From: Alphaproteobacteria bacterium
GTDB lineage: Bacteria > Pseudomonadota > Alphaproteobacteria > Sphingomonadales > Sphingomonadaceae
Reading direction: 5' to 3'
DNA: 64,000 bases
Assembly: GCA_003241875.1 (NCBI GenBank)
Contig: QBLU01000006.1
Span: 12,893-76,892 of the forward strand
A model generated the notes under the pieces. That model made no database searches. It was given only the letters and a program-made list of their open reading frames with translations, and was not told the DNA's origin. The translations under genes were made by a program, and so were the position numbers. This document shows positions 49,675 through 60,207 of the stretch, in pieces. The first letter of the stretch is position 1, and every line of letters starts with the position of its first letter.

Positions 49675-50361
49675 GTGGCTGAAACGCTGGAGATTACCGC
49701 GCTCGATGGCGCCGGGACATTCAATGCCTATTGCGCGGGACCAGCCGACGCCCGCGCCGGGATCGTCGTGATCCAGGAGATATTCGGCATCAATCCGGGG
49801 ATTCGATCGATGGTCGATGGCTGGGGCGCCGCCGGCTACCGCGCCGCGGCGCCGGACCTGTTCTGGCGCCAGCGACCGGGGATCGAGCTCGATCCGGACG
49901 TGCCCGACGAGATGCAGCAGGCGTTCGGGCTGTACCAGGGCTTTGATGTCGACAAGGGCATTGCCGATCTCGAGGCCAGCATCAGGGCGCTGCGCCATGA
50001 CGGCTGTCAGAAGGTGGGCGTGGTGGGCTATTGCATGGGCGGCTTCCTCGCCTATCTGTGCGCGACACGCACCGACAGCGACGCGTCGGTCGGCTATTAT
50101 GGGGTCGGCATCGATGGAAAGCTGGGGGAGGCCCATGCCATTGCCCGCCCGTTGTTGCTGCATGTCGCGTCGCAGGACCATTTTGTGCCGCCGGAGGCGC
50201 AGGCGAAGGTCCATGCCGAGCTGGATTCGCACCCGCGCGTGACGCTTCATGACTATCCCGCCGACCATGCCTTCGCCCGCGCTGTCGGATCGTCGCGCGT
50301 CGAGGCGCTGGCCAGCCAGGCGGATGCCCGGACGGCAGCGTTTTTCAAGGAGCATCTATAG
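49675..50361 (+). CDS. Dienelactone hydrolase family protein
   Basis: A 228-residue alpha/beta hydrolase with the dienelactone hydrolase triad: Cys120 in VGYCMGGFL, Asp168 in SQDHFVP and His198 in PADHAFAR, plus the Glu in VVIQEIFGIN. The family hydrolyses lactones of aromatic catabolism; no such pathway gene is adjacent, so the substrate is open. GTG start at 49675, with AAGGAG seven bases before. The quinone oxidoreductase gene starts one base after its stop. Confidence 0.92.
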   Translation: MAETLEITALDGAGTFNAYCAGPADARAGIVVIQEIFGINPGIRSMVDGWGAAGYRAAAPDLFWRQRPGIELDPDVPDEMQQAFGLYQGFDVDKGIADLEASIRALRHDGCQKVGVVGYCMGGFLAYLCATRTDSDASVGYYGVGIDGKLGEAHAIARPLLLHVASQDHFVPPEAQAKVHAELDSHPRVTLHDYPADHAFARAVGSSRVEALASQADARTAAFFKEHL

Positions 50362-50362
50362 C

Positions 50363-51328
50363 ATGTCGGCCGTTCGCTTCGCCGCGGTTGGTGGCCCCGA
50401 GGTGCTCGCGCTGGTCGAGGATGACCTGCCGGCACCCGGTCCGGGCGAGATCCGGTTGCGCCATACAGCGATCGGGCTGAACTTCATCGACACCTACCAC
50501 CGCAGCGGCCTCTATCCCGTGCCGCTGCCGAGCGGCATCGGACTGGAGGCGGCGGGGGTTGTCGAGGCCGCCGGGCCGGGCGTCACGCTGCAGCCGGGGG
50601 CTCGCGTCGGCTATTGCTGGGGGCCGATCGGTGCCTATGTAACACACCGCAACATCGCTGCCGATCGCGTCGTCGTGCTGCCCGACAGCGTCAGCGACGA
50701 GGCGGCCGCTGCCGGTATGCTCAAGGGCTGCACGACCGAGTTCCTGATCGAGCGCTGTGCGCGGGTGCAGGCAGGGCAATGGGTGCTGGTTCCCGCGGCG
50801 GCGGGGGGCGTCGGCCAGCTGCTGGTGCAGTGGCTGAAGGCCATCGGTGCGCGTGTCATCGCCGTTGCCGGGTCGCCGGAGAAGGTGGCGATCGCCATGG
50901 GGCATGGCGCCGACCATGGCCTGGTGCAGGACGAGACGATGGCAAGGCAGGTGCGCGCGCTGACCGGCGACCGGGGCGTCGATGTCGTTCTCGATGGCGT
51001 CGGCAAGGCGACGTTCGAAATGTCGCTCGACAGCTTGGCGCGGCGTGGGCTTTTGGTGAGTTTCGGCAATGCCTCGGGACCCGTGGGCCCGGTCGACTTC
51101 GGCATCTTGGCGCGCAAGGGCTCGCTGTTTGCCACGCGGGCGACGCTGTTCGACTATTATCTGGGGCCGGCGGACTATCAGAACTATGGCGGCCGCGTGC
51201 TGGAAATGATCGGATCGGGGGCGATCAAGGTCAATATCGACCAGCGTTATGCCTTGCGCGACGCGGCGCAGGCACACCGCGACCTCGAAAACCGGCGCAC
51301 GACCGGGTCGACGGTGCTGATTCCCTGA
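50363..51328 (+). CDS. NADPH:quinone oxidoreductase (zinc-free MDR)
   Basis: A 321-residue medium-chain reductase without zinc ligands: GLNFIDTYHRSGLYP near the start, the nucleotide loop AAAGGVGQLLVQWLKAIGAR and DVVLDGVGKATFE. It matches QorA-like quinone reductases, which reduce quinones with NADPH. AAGGAG lies about a dozen bases upstream of the ATG. It is coupled to the dienelactone hydrolase, and the two may take part in detoxification. It is convergent with TerC. Confidence 0.9.
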   Translation: MSAVRFAAVGGPEVLALVEDDLPAPGPGEIRLRHTAIGLNFIDTYHRSGLYPVPLPSGIGLEAAGVVEAAGPGVTLQPGARVGYCWGPIGAYVTHRNIAADRVVVLPDSVSDEAAAAGMLKGCTTEFLIERCARVQAGQWVLVPAAAGGVGQLLVQWLKAIGARVIAVAGSPEKVAIAMGHGADHGLVQDETMARQVRALTGDRGVDVVLDGVGKATFEMSLDSLARRGLLVSFGNASGPVGPVDFGILARKGSLFATRATLFDYYLGPADYQNYGGRVLEMIGSGAIKVNIDQRYALRDAAQAHRDLENRRTTGSTVLIP

Positions 51329-51349
51329 GGCGTTTGCTCAGGTCGCGAT

Positions 51350-51997
51350 CTAGCCGAGCAGCGGCGTAACAGCCGGCGCGACCTGGTTCCAGCCCTCCCA
51401 GATCATCTTGCCCGCGACATAGACGATGACGACCAGGCCGACATAGGCGATCCAGCGGTAGCGTTCGATGTATTTGGCGATCAGATTGGCGGCGATGCCC
51501 ATCAGCGCCACCGACAGGACCAGGCCGATGACCATGATCTCGGGATGGTCGCGGGAGGCGCCGGCGACCGCGAGCACATTGTCGATGCTCATCGAGACAT
51601 CGGCGAGCGCCACCGACCAAGCCGCGGCGGCAAAGCTTTTGGCGGGTTTCGGTACGCCATAAGCATCGAAATCGTCGGCGCCAGGGCCGTCGATGGTGGC
51701 GTGATCCTGGCGAATCTCGCGCCACATCTTCCAGGCGACCCACAGCAGCAGCAATCCGCCGGCCAGAATCAGCCCGACAAGCTGCAAAAGCTGGGTGACC
51801 AGCAGCGCAAAAGCGACGCGCAGCACCAGCGCGGCGGCGATTCCGATCATGATGACCTTGCGGCGCTGCTCGGCCGGAAGGCCCGCGGCGAGCGCGCCGA
51901 CGACGATTGCGTTGTCGCCGGCAAGGACAATATCGATCAGCACGACCTGGCCAAATGCCGACAGGGCCGCGGGTGTGAGGAGTGATGCTAAGTCCAT
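51350..51997 (-). CDS. TerC/YjbE family membrane protein
   Basis: A 215-residue membrane protein with about seven helices and the TerC motifs VVLIDIVLAGDNAIVVG near the start and DVSMSIDNVLAVAGAS further on, both with acidic residues in the membrane. Members are tied to metal efflux, often of manganese, and to tellurite resistance. No tellurite operon is present, so the metal role is inferred by family. It lies convergent with the quinone reductase and is divergent from nothing; the first M20 peptidase ends 47 bases upstream. Confidence 0.87.
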   Translation of the reverse strand: MDLASLLTPAALSAFGQVVLIDIVLAGDNAIVVGALAAGLPAEQRRKVIMIGIAAALVLRVAFALLVTQLLQLVGLILAGGLLLLWVAWKMWREIRQDHATIDGPGADDFDAYGVPKPAKSFAAAAWSVALADVSMSIDNVLAVAGASRDHPEIMVIGLVLSVALMGIAANLIAKYIERYRWIAYVGLVVIVYVAGKMIWEGWNQVAPAVTPLLG

Positions 51998-52043
51998 GGT
52001 GCGCAGTTAGTGCCGGCAGCGACGATGCGCCAGCCCTGCGGCA

Positions 52044-53450
52044 TCAATTGGCGAGGGTGTGGACAAGGTCGTCGAGGTAATCGCGGCCCTGCATCAAGGA
52101 CTTTACGCGGATACGTTCATTGAGCCCGTGCATGCCGTTGCCGTCCGGATCGATGAACAGGCCGGGGGCGCCATAGGTCGGGATACCAATGGGGGACAGG
52201 AAAATGGCGTCGGTGGCGCCCGCCGACATGGTGACGCCCATCGGCACGCCGGGGAAATGCTTCGCGGCGAGCGCCTTCATCGGGCCGATGACGGCGGGGT
52301 TGAGCGGCGGCGACACGGCAACGGGGCGGATCGGCGGGGTCAGGGTAATAGCGACCTTGGGGTTGCCGATGGCGGCGGCGAGGTCGGCGCGGGTCTTTTC
52401 GGGGTCGGTACCGGGGAACATCCGGCAGTTGACGTTGGCGGTTGCCCGCTGCGCCAGGGCGTTATTGGCATGGCCGGCCTCGACCAATGTGGTGACGCAG
52501 GTGGTGCGCAGCGTCGAATGGAAGGTCGGATTCTGGCTGACGATGGCGTTGGCGGCAGCATCGGTGGGGTTGGCGAGCAGCGTCGTGATGGCCTGGCCGA
52601 CCTGTGGCGGCGTTGCCTTGGCGATCATCGTGAAGAAACTGCGCGTCGTGTCGTTGAACTGGATCGGAAATTCATGGGTATTCACCGCGACCATGGCGCG
52701 GGCGAGGTCGGTGATCGCGTTGTCTGGGCGCGGCACGCTGCTGTGGCCACCGGGGTTGGTGGCCTGCAACTGGAAGTTCTGGACGGTTTTCTCGCCGACC
52801 TGGACCCCAAGGGCGAGAGGCTTGCCGGTATTGTCGTACTGGCCGCCGCCGCCTTCGTTGATGGCAAACTCGGCCGCGATGAGCTCGGGCCGGTTTTTGG
52901 CGAGCCAATCGGCGCCGTTGAAGGCGTTGGTGGTCTCTTCACCGCAGGTCAGCGCCAATTTCAGGGTACGTCGCGGGGTCTTGCCGGCTGTTTTGTAGCG
53001 GATCAGCGTATCGGTCCAGATCGCCGCCTGGGACTTGTCGTCGAAGGTGCCGCGGCCATAATAATAGCCGTCCTCCTCGACCATGACGAACGGATCGCGG
53101 GTCCAGTCGGCGCGCTTGGCCTCGACAACGTCGAGATGGCCGAGAAGGAGGATCGCCTTGGCCTTCTTGTCGGTGCCGGGCAGGATGACGACCAGGCCGC
53201 CCTCCTTGGGATGCGAAGGCTCGGCGAAAAGGGTGATGGCGCTGTCCGGGTAGCCGGCGGCCTTCAACCGTGTCGCCAGCCGCTCGGCGGCGAGGGTGCA
53301 GCTGCCGGCCGACAGCGTCGTATCGGTCTCGACAAGCTCCTTGTAGATCTCGCGGAAGGCCAGCTGGTCGGGGCGGAGCGGCGCTGTCTGGGCGGTGACC
53401 AAGGCGGGGGCCGCGAGGGCGGCCGCCAGAAACAGGGCTTTCAGGGTCAT
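52044..53450 (-). CDS. Secreted M20 family metallopeptidase, third in tandem
   Basis: A 468-residue peptidase with a signal peptide (MTLKALFLAAALAAPALVTA). M20 features: AILLLGHLDVVEAKRADWTR with the metal His and Asp, YGRGTFDDKSQ, LTCGEETTNAFNG with catalytic Glu, INEGGGGQYD, and SAGATDAIFLS near the end. It removes amino acids from short peptides in the periplasm. It is the downstream member of three adjacent paralogues, overlapping the middle one by ATGA. Confidence 0.92.
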   Translation of the reverse strand: MTLKALFLAAALAAPALVTAQTAPLRPDQLAFREIYKELVETDTTLSAGSCTLAAERLATRLKAAGYPDSAITLFAEPSHPKEGGLVVILPGTDKKAKAILLLGHLDVVEAKRADWTRDPFVMVEEDGYYYGRGTFDDKSQAAIWTDTLIRYKTAGKTPRRTLKLALTCGEETTNAFNGADWLAKNRPELIAAEFAINEGGGGQYDNTGKPLALGVQVGEKTVQNFQLQATNPGGHSSVPRPDNAITDLARAMVAVNTHEFPIQFNDTTRSFFTMIAKATPPQVGQAITTLLANPTDAAANAIVSQNPTFHSTLRTTCVTTLVEAGHANNALAQRATANVNCRMFPGTDPEKTRADLAAAIGNPKVAITLTPPIRPVAVSPPLNPAVIGPMKALAAKHFPGVPMGVTMSAGATDAIFLSPIGIPTYGAPGLFIDPDGNGMHGLNERIRVKSLMQGRDYLDDLVHTLAN

Positions 53451-54871
53451 TTGCTGTCCTTGGCATTGGCATAGGCGGTGATCAGGTCGAACAGATAGTC
53501 GCGTTCGGCATAGAGGCCGGCGACGGACTTGCGTTCGTTGAGGCCGTGGACGCCATTGCCGTCGGGGTCGGAAAAGCGCCCCGGCACGCCATAGGTCGGG
53601 ATACCGCCGGCATTGAGGAAGCGGCCGTCCGTAGCCCCGGTGGTCATCGCCGGCAGCATCGGTACGCCGGGGAAGTGCTTGGCGGCCACGGCCTTGGCGG
53701 TGCCATAGACCAGCGGCGTCAGCGGCGGGGGCGGCGGCGTCGGGCTGATCTCGCCGGTCGGGACGATGGTCACGCCAGGGTCGGCAGCGGCCTTCAGCAG
53801 CTGGGCGCGGACGTTCTCGATGGGGTCGCCGGGGAACATCCGGCAGTTGATGTTGGCGCCGGCGCGCTGGGCGAGCGCATTGGGGGCATGGCCGCCGTCG
53901 AGCATCGTTGCGACGCAGGTGGTGCGCAGCATCGAATGATAGGTCGGATCGCGCGAAACGATGGCGTTGGCATCGCTGTCTTTTGGATTGGCAACGATCC
54001 GCAGCATCGCCGCGCCGGCTTCGCCGCCGGTCAGCCTGGCGGTTTCGGTGAAATAGGCGCGGGTGGTGTCGCTCAACAGCACCGGGAACTCATACTGGCC
54101 GATGCGGGTCAGCGCAGCGCTGAGGCTGTAGATGGCATTGTCGGGCCGTGGCCGGCTGCTGTGGCCTCCCGGGTTCGTCGCCTCGATGCGGAAGTCCTGG
54201 TAGATCTTCTCGCCGGCCTGGATGCCGAGCGATACCGGCTTGCCGTCCTTGCCGCGGATGCCGACGCTGCCTTCGTTCATCGCGAACTCGGCGTCGATCC
54301 AGTCCTTGTGGTTCTTCACCAGCCATTCGGCGCCGTTGAAGACATCGCCGTTGCCGCCTTCCTCGCCGCAGGTCAGCGCCAGCTTCAGCGTGCGGCGCAA
54401 CGGCCTGGCGCTCTTCATCCGCACCATCGTGTCGGTGAAGATCGCCGCGTGCGCCTTGTCGTCCGACGCCCCGCGACCGTAGAAATAGCCGTCTTCCTCG
54501 ACCATGATGAAGGGGTCGCGCGTCCAGTCGGCGCGCTTGGCCTCGACGACGTCGAGATGGCTGAGCAGCAGGATCGCCTTGGCCTTGGGATCGGTGCCGG
54601 GCAGCACCGCGACGAGCCCGCCCTCGCGCGGATGCTCGGGCACGCTGAACAGCCGGATGTCGGCGTCCTTGTAGCCGGCTGCCTTCAGCCGTGCCGCCAT
54701 CTTTTCGGCAGCGATCGTGCAGCTGCCGTTGGAAAAGGCGGTGTTGGTCTCGATCAGCTCCTTGTAGATCGCGCGGAACGCGGCCTGGTCAGGACGCAGG
54801 TCGGCGGCGTTGGCCGTGCCTGCGACCTGCGCGGCGGCAATCAGGGCGGCGGCAATCAGGACGGGCTTCAT
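53447..54871 (-). CDS. Secreted M20 family metallopeptidase, second in tandem
   Basis: A 474-residue paralogue of its neighbours: signal peptide VLIAAALIAAAQVAGTANA, then ILLLSHLDVVEAKRADWTRD, YGRGASDDKAHAAIFTD, TCGEEGGNGDVFNG, MNEGSVG and TTGATDGRFLN near the end. The two zinc ligands and catalytic Glu of the M20 site are present. Overlaps with the genes on each side by ATGA junctions show cotranscription. The substrate difference among the three is unknown. Confidence 0.92.
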   Translation of the reverse strand: MKPVLIAAALIAAAQVAGTANAADLRPDQAAFRAIYKELIETNTAFSNGSCTIAAEKMAARLKAAGYKDADIRLFSVPEHPREGGLVAVLPGTDPKAKAILLLSHLDVVEAKRADWTRDPFIMVEEDGYFYGRGASDDKAHAAIFTDTMVRMKSARPLRRTLKLALTCGEEGGNGDVFNGAEWLVKNHKDWIDAEFAMNEGSVGIRGKDGKPVSLGIQAGEKIYQDFRIEATNPGGHSSRPRPDNAIYSLSAALTRIGQYEFPVLLSDTTRAYFTETARLTGGEAGAAMLRIVANPKDSDANAIVSRDPTYHSMLRTTCVATMLDGGHAPNALAQRAGANINCRMFPGDPIENVRAQLLKAAADPGVTIVPTGEISPTPPPPPLTPLVYGTAKAVAAKHFPGVPMLPAMTTGATDGRFLNAGGIPTYGVPGRFSDPDGNGVHGLNERKSVAGLYAERDYLFDLITAYANAKDSK

Positions 54872-56268
54872 TTGATCCCCGCATAGGCTTTGACCAGGTC
54901 GTGCAGATAGTCGCGGCCCTTCATCAGCCATTCGACCGAAACCCGCTCGTTGAGGCCATGGGCGTTGTTCGATCCATCGCTGAACAGGCCCGGCACGCCA
55001 TAGGTCGGCAGGCCGGCGGCGATCAAAAAGCGCGCATCGGTGGCGCCGGTGCTCATCGACGGCACCATCGGCACGCCGGGGAAATGCCTGGCGGCAACGG
55101 CGACGGCCTTGTCATAGACTTCGCCCTTCAGAGGTGGCGGCGGATTGACCGGGTTGACCGGCGGGATCGGCGCGATGGTGACCGGCGCATCGCCGATCGC
55201 CGCCTTCAGCTGCGCGCCGACATCGGCAGGGCTGTCGGTCGGGAACATCCGGCAGTTTATGTCGGCCGTCGCCCGCTGCGGCAGCGCGTTGATGGCATGG
55301 CCGCCCTCGATCCGTGTCGCGACACAGGTGGTGCGGAGCATGGAATGAAAGCGCGGGTCGCGGGACACGATGGCATCGGCGGCCTTGTCGTCGGGGTTGG
55401 CGACGAGCTTCAACATGGCCTCGCCCATCGGGCCAGGCGTCATCTTGCCGAGCGCCGAGAAGGTCTGGCGCGTCACATCGTTCAGACGGATCGGGAATTC
55501 ATAGGCGCCGACCCGGCTCAGCGCCGATGCCAGCGCATAGACGGCATTGTCGGGGCGCGGCACCGAAGAATGGCCGCCGGGGTTTGTGGCGACAATCTGG
55601 AAGTTCTGCGTCACCTTTTCGCCGGCCTGGAAGCTGAGCGCCAAGGGCGTGCCATCGGGCTTCAGCGCGCCGCCGCCGCCTTCGTTCAGCGCGAAATCGG
55701 CCTTCAACCATTCGGGGTGCTTCTCGATCAGCCAGCGGATGTTGTTGATCCGCGGCAGCGATTCCTCGCCGCACGACAGCACCATCTTGATGGTGCGCTT
55801 TGGCCTGGCACCCGCCGCCTTGAGCCTGACCAATGTGTCGGTCCAGATCGCCGCCTGCGCCTTGTCGTCGGCGCTGCCGCGGGCATAGAAATAGCCGTCT
55901 TCCTCGACCAGCGTGAAAGGGTCGCGCGTCCAGTCCTCGCGCTTGGCTTCGACGACATCGAGATGGGCGAGCAGCATGACAGCGCCCAGCTTGGGATCGC
56001 TGCCGGCAAAGGTGGCGATCAGCCCGCCATCGAGCGGCAGCCCCTCGGACACGAAGACGTTGAGGTCCGCATCGGCAAAGCCCGCCGCCTTCAGCCGCGC
56101 CGCCATCCGCCGGGATGCCAGCGTGCAATCGCCGATGCTGTGGGTGGTGTTGGTCTCGACCAGCTCCTTGTAGAGCGATCGGAAGGCGGCTTCACCGGGA
56201 CGCTCGGCGGCGACGGCCGGCACGGAAAACGTGGCCGCGGCCAGCGCGGCGCAAAGCAGTTGGCGCAA
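54868..56268 (-). CDS. Secreted M20 family metallopeptidase, first in tandem
   Basis: A 466-residue first member of the triplet. Signal peptide LLCAALAAATFSVPAVAAE, then LLAHLDVVEAKREDWTRDPF, YARGSADDKAQAAIWTD, SCGEESLPRI, LNEGGGG and STGATDARFLI. The start is uncertain: TTG at 56268 has GAGGGG nine bases upstream and gives a normal signal peptide; a TTG at 56298 would add ten residues. Its stop overlaps the second member. Confidence 0.9.
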   Translation of the reverse strand: MRQLLCAALAAATFSVPAVAAERPGEAAFRSLYKELVETNTTHSIGDCTLASRRMAARLKAAGFADADLNVFVSEGLPLDGGLIATFAGSDPKLGAVMLLAHLDVVEAKREDWTRDPFTLVEEDGYFYARGSADDKAQAAIWTDTLVRLKAAGARPKRTIKMVLSCGEESLPRINNIRWLIEKHPEWLKADFALNEGGGGALKPDGTPLALSFQAGEKVTQNFQIVATNPGGHSSVPRPDNAVYALASALSRVGAYEFPIRLNDVTRQTFSALGKMTPGPMGEAMLKLVANPDDKAADAIVSRDPRFHSMLRTTCVATRIEGGHAINALPQRATADINCRMFPTDSPADVGAQLKAAIGDAPVTIAPIPPVNPVNPPPPLKGEVYDKAVAVAARHFPGVPMVPSMSTGATDARFLIAAGLPTYGVPGLFSDGSNNAHGLNERVSVEWLMKGRDYLHDLVKAYAGIK

Positions 56269-56338
56269 GTTGACGATCCCCTCGATCAAGCGCCGCAATG
56301 TGGCGGCAAAGCGATGGCCGGGGCAAGTGGCAATAAGG

Positions 56339-57175
56339 TCAGTCGCGCAGCAGCTCGTTGATGCCGGTCTTCGACCGCGTGCGGGCGTCGACGGTCTTCA
56401 CGATGACGGCGCAGTAGAGACCGGGGCCGGGGCTGCCGTCGGGGAATGGCTTCCCTGGCATGGTGCCCGACACGACGACGGCATAGGGCGGCACCTTGCC
56501 CATATGGACCTCGCCGGTGGCGCGATCGATGATCTTCGTCGAGGCGCCGAGATAGACGCCCATCGACAGGACGGCGCCTTCGCCGACCTCGACGCCCTCG
56601 GCGACTTCGGCGCGGGCGCCGATGAAGGCGCCGTCGCCGATGATCACTGGCCCGGCCTGCAGCGGCTCGAGCACGCCGCCGATGCCGACACCGCCCGACA
56701 GATGGACGTTCTCGCCGATCTGGGCGCAGCTGCCGACCGTGGTCCAGGTGTCGACCATCGTGCCCTTGCCGACGCGGGCGCCGATGTTGACGAAGCTCGG
56801 CATGAGGACGGCGCCCGGCGCGATATAGGCGCCGCGGCGGACGATGGCGCCGGGAACGGTGCGGAACCCCGCCTCGGCAAAGCGGTTCTCGCCCCAGCCG
56901 TCGAACTTCGACGCGACCTTGTCCCACCAGTGGCTGCCGCCGGGGCCGCCGGCGATGGGGGCATTGGGGTTGAGCTTGAACGACAGCAGCACGGCCTTTT
57001 TCAGCCATTGGTTGACCCGCCAACCGCCGGCACCATCGGGCTCGGCAACGCGCAATTCGCCGGCGTCGAGCCCGGCCAGCGCGGCGTCGACGGCGCTGCG
57101 CACCTCGCCCATGGTCGCGGTCGACAGCGTGTCGCGCGCATCCCAGGCGGTGTCGATGATGGTCTCGATGCTCAT
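56339..57175 (-). CDS. dapD: Tetrahydrodipicolinate N-succinyltransferase
   Basis: A 278-residue hexapeptide-repeat acyltransferase of lysine and diaminopimelate synthesis. It carries an N-terminal helical domain, [20 protein letters not shown], and left-handed beta-helix repeats ([46 protein letters not shown]). It adds succinyl-CoA to tetrahydrodipicolinate. Its ATG overlaps the HAD gene stop (ATGA); dapD next to the HAD pyrimidine nucleotidase is an order seen in alphaproteobacteria. Confidence 0.95.
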   Translation of the reverse strand: MSIETIIDTAWDARDTLSTATMGEVRSAVDAALAGLDAGELRVAEPDGAGGWRVNQWLKKAVLLSFKLNPNAPIAGGPGGSHWWDKVASKFDGWGENRFAEAGFRTVPGAIVRRGAYIAPGAVLMPSFVNIGARVGKGTMVDTWTTVGSCAQIGENVHLSGGVGIGGVLEPLQAGPVIIGDGAFIGARAEVAEGVEVGEGAVLSMGVYLGASTKIIDRATGEVHMGKVPPYAVVVSGTMPGKPFPDGSPGPGLYCAVIVKTVDARTRSKTGINELLRD

Positions 57176-57837
57176 TCGGCCTCCAGGGATGCGACGACGA
57201 CGGCCAGCCAGGTGGCGACATCGGGGATGATGTGGTCGATGTGGTCGCGGGCGTCGCCGGGGCCCTGCTCGGAGCCATTGTCGATCCACACGGTGGTCAT
57301 GCCGATTGCTTTGGCCGGACCCAGGTTGCGCGCCATGTCCTCGACGAACACCGCGCGTGTCGGGTCGATGCCATAGGCGGCGCACATATGGGCATAGGCC
57401 GGCACCTGCGGCTTGGGCACATAGCCGAGCGCATGGATGTCGTGGAGCGCGTCGAAGCTGTTCGACAGGCCGAGCCGGGCCAGCACCCGCTCGGCATAGG
57501 GCGCATCGGCGTTGGTGAAGACGAACTTGCGCCCGGGCAGGCGGGCGATGAGGTCGGCGAGCGCGGGGTGGGGGGCGACGACATCGATGTCGACGTCATG
57601 GACATCGGCGAGGAATTCATGCGGATCGACGCCGTGTTCGGCCATCAGCCCGGGCAGCGTCATGCCGTGCGAGTGGAAGAATGCTTTCTGCACGCGGTAG
57701 GCCTCGGCCGGGTCGCATTGCAGCAGCCGGGCGATATAGGCGCCCATGCGCTTGTCGATCTGCGGAAACAGGCTGGCACTCGCCGGGTACAGCGTGTTGT
57801 CGAGATCGAAGATCCAGCTGTCGATATGGTCGAACAT
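57172..57837 (-). CDS. HAD-family pyrimidine 5'-nucleotidase-like
   Basis: A 221-residue HAD phosphatase: nucleophile motif [11 protein letters not shown] near residue 10, [13 protein letters not shown] (motif II), and [14 protein letters not shown] (motif III/IV). It resembles the Sdt1/PNT type that dephosphorylates pyrimidine nucleotides. The ATG at 57837 gives the family N-terminus. It is translationally coupled to dapD and divergent from the patatin gene with a 117-base gap. Confidence 0.87.
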   Translation of the reverse strand: MFDHIDSWIFDLDNTLYPASASLFPQIDKRMGAYIARLLQCDPAEAYRVQKAFFHSHGMTLPGLMAEHGVDPHEFLADVHDVDIDVVAPHPALADLIARLPGRKFVFTNADAPYAERVLARLGLSNSFDALHDIHALGYVPKPQVPAYAHMCAAYGIDPTRAVFVEDMARNLGPAKAIGMTTVWIDNGSEQGPGDARDHIDHIIPDVATWLAVVVASLEAE

Positions 57838-57954
57838 GGCGGTGCTGTTAGCGCGCCGCGACCGCGCCGTCACCTGCCGCGCTGCGGCGCTGCGGCTTTG
57901 CTTTCCAGATCGGTTCGTTGCCGCTACGGAACTTTGATGGGACGGGGGCGTGAC

Positions 57955-60207
57955 ATGACGATTCGACACGGCGGCTGGCCGTTCCTGCTTGGGATCGCGC
58001 TGGCGCTTGCCGGTCCGCTGCGTGCCGCACCGGCGGCGGACCCCGGCGCCACCCGGCCGGCGCCGCCGGCGTTCGCCGCCACCAACCGGCCCCGCATCGG
58101 CCTGGTGCTCGGCGGCGGCGGGGCCAAGGGCTTCGCCCATATCGGCGTCATCGAGGAATTGGAGCGCCGCCATATCCCGATCGACGTGATCTCGGGCACC
58201 AGCATGGGCGCTGTCGTCGGCAGCATGTACGCCATCGGCAACGACGCCGCCCAGATCAAGGCGATCGCCAACGGCATCGACTGGGTGACGGTGTTCAACG
58301 ACAGCCCAAGCCGCAACGACCTGTCGTTCCGCCGCAAGCGCGAGGTGCGGGACGTGCTGCTCAACCTTCGCCTGGGGCTCGAAGACGGAAAGCCGGTGCT
58401 GCCCAGGGGCGCGCTCGGCGGGCAGCGGCTGTTCGCGACGGTGCAGGAATTGCTGGCGCCGTGGCGCGCCACCGAGGATTTCAACGCCCTGCCGATCCCG
58501 TTCCGCGCCGTCGCCACCGATATAGTCACCGGCAAGCATGTCGTGATGGACAGCGGCAATCTGTCGACCGCGGTGTTCGCCAGCATGTCGATCCCGGCCG
58601 GCTTTCCACCGGTCAAGCGCGAAGGGCTGCTGCTCGTCGACGGCAGCATTTCCGACAATTTGCCGATCGACGTGGCGCGCCGGATGGGCGTCGATGTCGT
58701 CATCGCCGTCGATGTCGGTGACCCGCCCAAATCGTCGGCGGACAAGATCAACAGCGCGCTCGACGTGTTCTCGCAGATGCAGCTGTTGCTCGGCTATGAC
58801 GCGATCAAGCGCCAGCGCGATTCGATCGCCGGCCGCGACGTGCTGATCGATCCCGACATCACCGGGCTGTCGGTGACGGCCTTCAACCAGTCGGATGTTG
58901 CCATCGAACGCGGCCGTGCTGCCGCGGCAAGCCAGGGTGATCGACTGTCGGCGCTGTCGGTCAGCGATGCCGACTGGGCGGCGTATCTGGCGACGCGGCG
59001 AGCGCGCGCCAACCCGGCGCCGATCCGCATCGACCGGGTCGAGGTCGCGACCAATTCGAAGGTGCCGGTGGCCGAGATCCGCGCGCTGGTGCAGGCCCAG
59101 CCGGGCGATATCCTCGATGGCGCCAAGATGCACGAGGATGTCGGCGCGATCTTCAAGCTCGATGAATTCGACCGTGTCGATTACCACATCGACATCGCCG
59201 ATGGCCGCAACACGCTGGTGGTCAATGCCGAGGGCGCGCGCGGCACGCGGCGCTATTTCCAGACGGGGCTGATCCTTGCCAGCAACTTCGGCAAGGCGGC
59301 GACCTTCGATCTTGGTATCGGCTATACTGATCGCGACTTTCTCGGCAGTGGCGCCGAATGGCGCGGCTTTGCCCGCATCGGCAACGACGTGCTGTTCGAA
59401 ACCAGCCTTTATCGCCAGTTCGGCAATCTGTTCGTGGAACCTGTCGCCAACTACCAGCGCTATTCGGCGCTGGTGATCCAGCAAGGCTCCCAGCAGTCCC
59501 TGGCGTCGCTGCAGGTGGCGCGCCTGGGCTTCGGTGTCGATGGCGGCCTGCTGTTCGGTAACTGGGGCGAACTGCGCGCCGGCATGCGCGTCGGCGGCCT
59601 CAATCCCGGCGACGAAGCCAACACCGTCGGCGTCAACCCGGGCTGGAACCGCGATGTCGACTGGCGGATCGGCTTTACCGTCGACACGCTCGATTCGCTG
59701 ACCTTTCCGCGGTCGGGCCTGTTCGCGCAGGTTCAGGTCATCGACCACATCAATGCCTTGGGCGGGACCTTCAGCCGCGACAATATTTCGCTGGCGGTGC
59801 AGAAACCGATCAGCTGGGATCGCGCCACCGTTGTCCTCGGCGGCCGGCTCGCCACGACGACACGCGCCGGGGGCGACTTTATCGGGGATTTCCAGCTCGG
59901 CGGCTTCCTCAACCTGTCCGGTCTGCAGCGCAATTCGCTGATCGGGCCGCAGCTGCTGTTCGGCCGGGCGGTCGGCTATTACCGCATCAGCGACCGCGCG
60001 CCGATCCTCGACCTGCCGATCTATTTGGGCGGCTCGCTGGAGGTCGGCAATGTCTGGTCGACGCGCGATGACATTTCGCTGGGCAGCTTGCGCACCGCGG
60101 CCAGCGTCTTTGTCGCCGCCGATACGCCGATCGGCCCGACGTGGCTGGCCTATGGCCTCAGCGGTAGCAAAGGCTCGATCTATCTCGTGCTCGGGCGGAT
60201 CTTCTAA
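57955..60207 (+). CDS. PlpD-like patatin phospholipase with barrel domain
   Basis: A 750-residue type Vd-like autotransporter. A signal peptide ([18 protein letters not shown]) precedes a patatin domain: oxyanion loop [16 protein letters not shown] near residue 50, Ser83 in GTSMG, and Asp near 229 in [14 protein letters not shown]-like region ([20 protein letters not shown], then DRVDYHID) leads to a 16-strand Bam-type barrel ending [12 protein letters not shown]. It would be an outer-membrane or surface lipase. The ATG at 57955 has GGGGG just upstream; another ATG at 57937 is possible. Its stop overlaps hmgA. Confidence 0.92.
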   Translation: MTIRHGGWPFLLGIALALAGPLRAAPAADPGATRPAPPAFAATNRPRIGLVLGGGGAKGFAHIGVIEELERRHIPIDVISGTSMGAVVGSMYAIGNDAAQIKAIANGIDWVTVFNDSPSRNDLSFRRKREVRDVLLNLRLGLEDGKPVLPRGALGGQRLFATVQELLAPWRATEDFNALPIPFRAVATDIVTGKHVVMDSGNLSTAVFASMSIPAGFPPVKREGLLLVDGSISDNLPIDVARRMGVDVVIAVDVGDPPKSSADKINSALDVFSQMQLLLGYDAIKRQRDSIAGRDVLIDPDITGLSVTAFNQSDVAIERGRAAAASQGDRLSALSVSDADWAAYLATRRARANPAPIRIDRVEVATNSKVPVAEIRALVQAQPGDILDGAKMHEDVGAIFKLDEFDRVDYHIDIADGRNTLVVNAEGARGTRRYFQTGLILASNFGKAATFDLGIGYTDRDFLGSGAEWRGFARIGNDVLFETSLYRQFGNLFVEPVANYQRYSALVIQQGSQQSLASLQVARLGFGVDGGLLFGNWGELRAGMRVGGLNPGDEANTVGVNPGWNRDVDWRIGFTVDTLDSLTFPRSGLFAQVQVIDHINALGGTFSRDNISLAVQKPISWDRATVVLGGRLATTTRAGGDFIGDFQLGGFLNLSGLQRNSLIGPQLLFGRAVGYYRISDRAPILDLPIYLGGSLEVGNVWSTRDDISLGSLRTAASVFVAADTPIGPTWLAYGLSGSKGSIYLVLGRIF

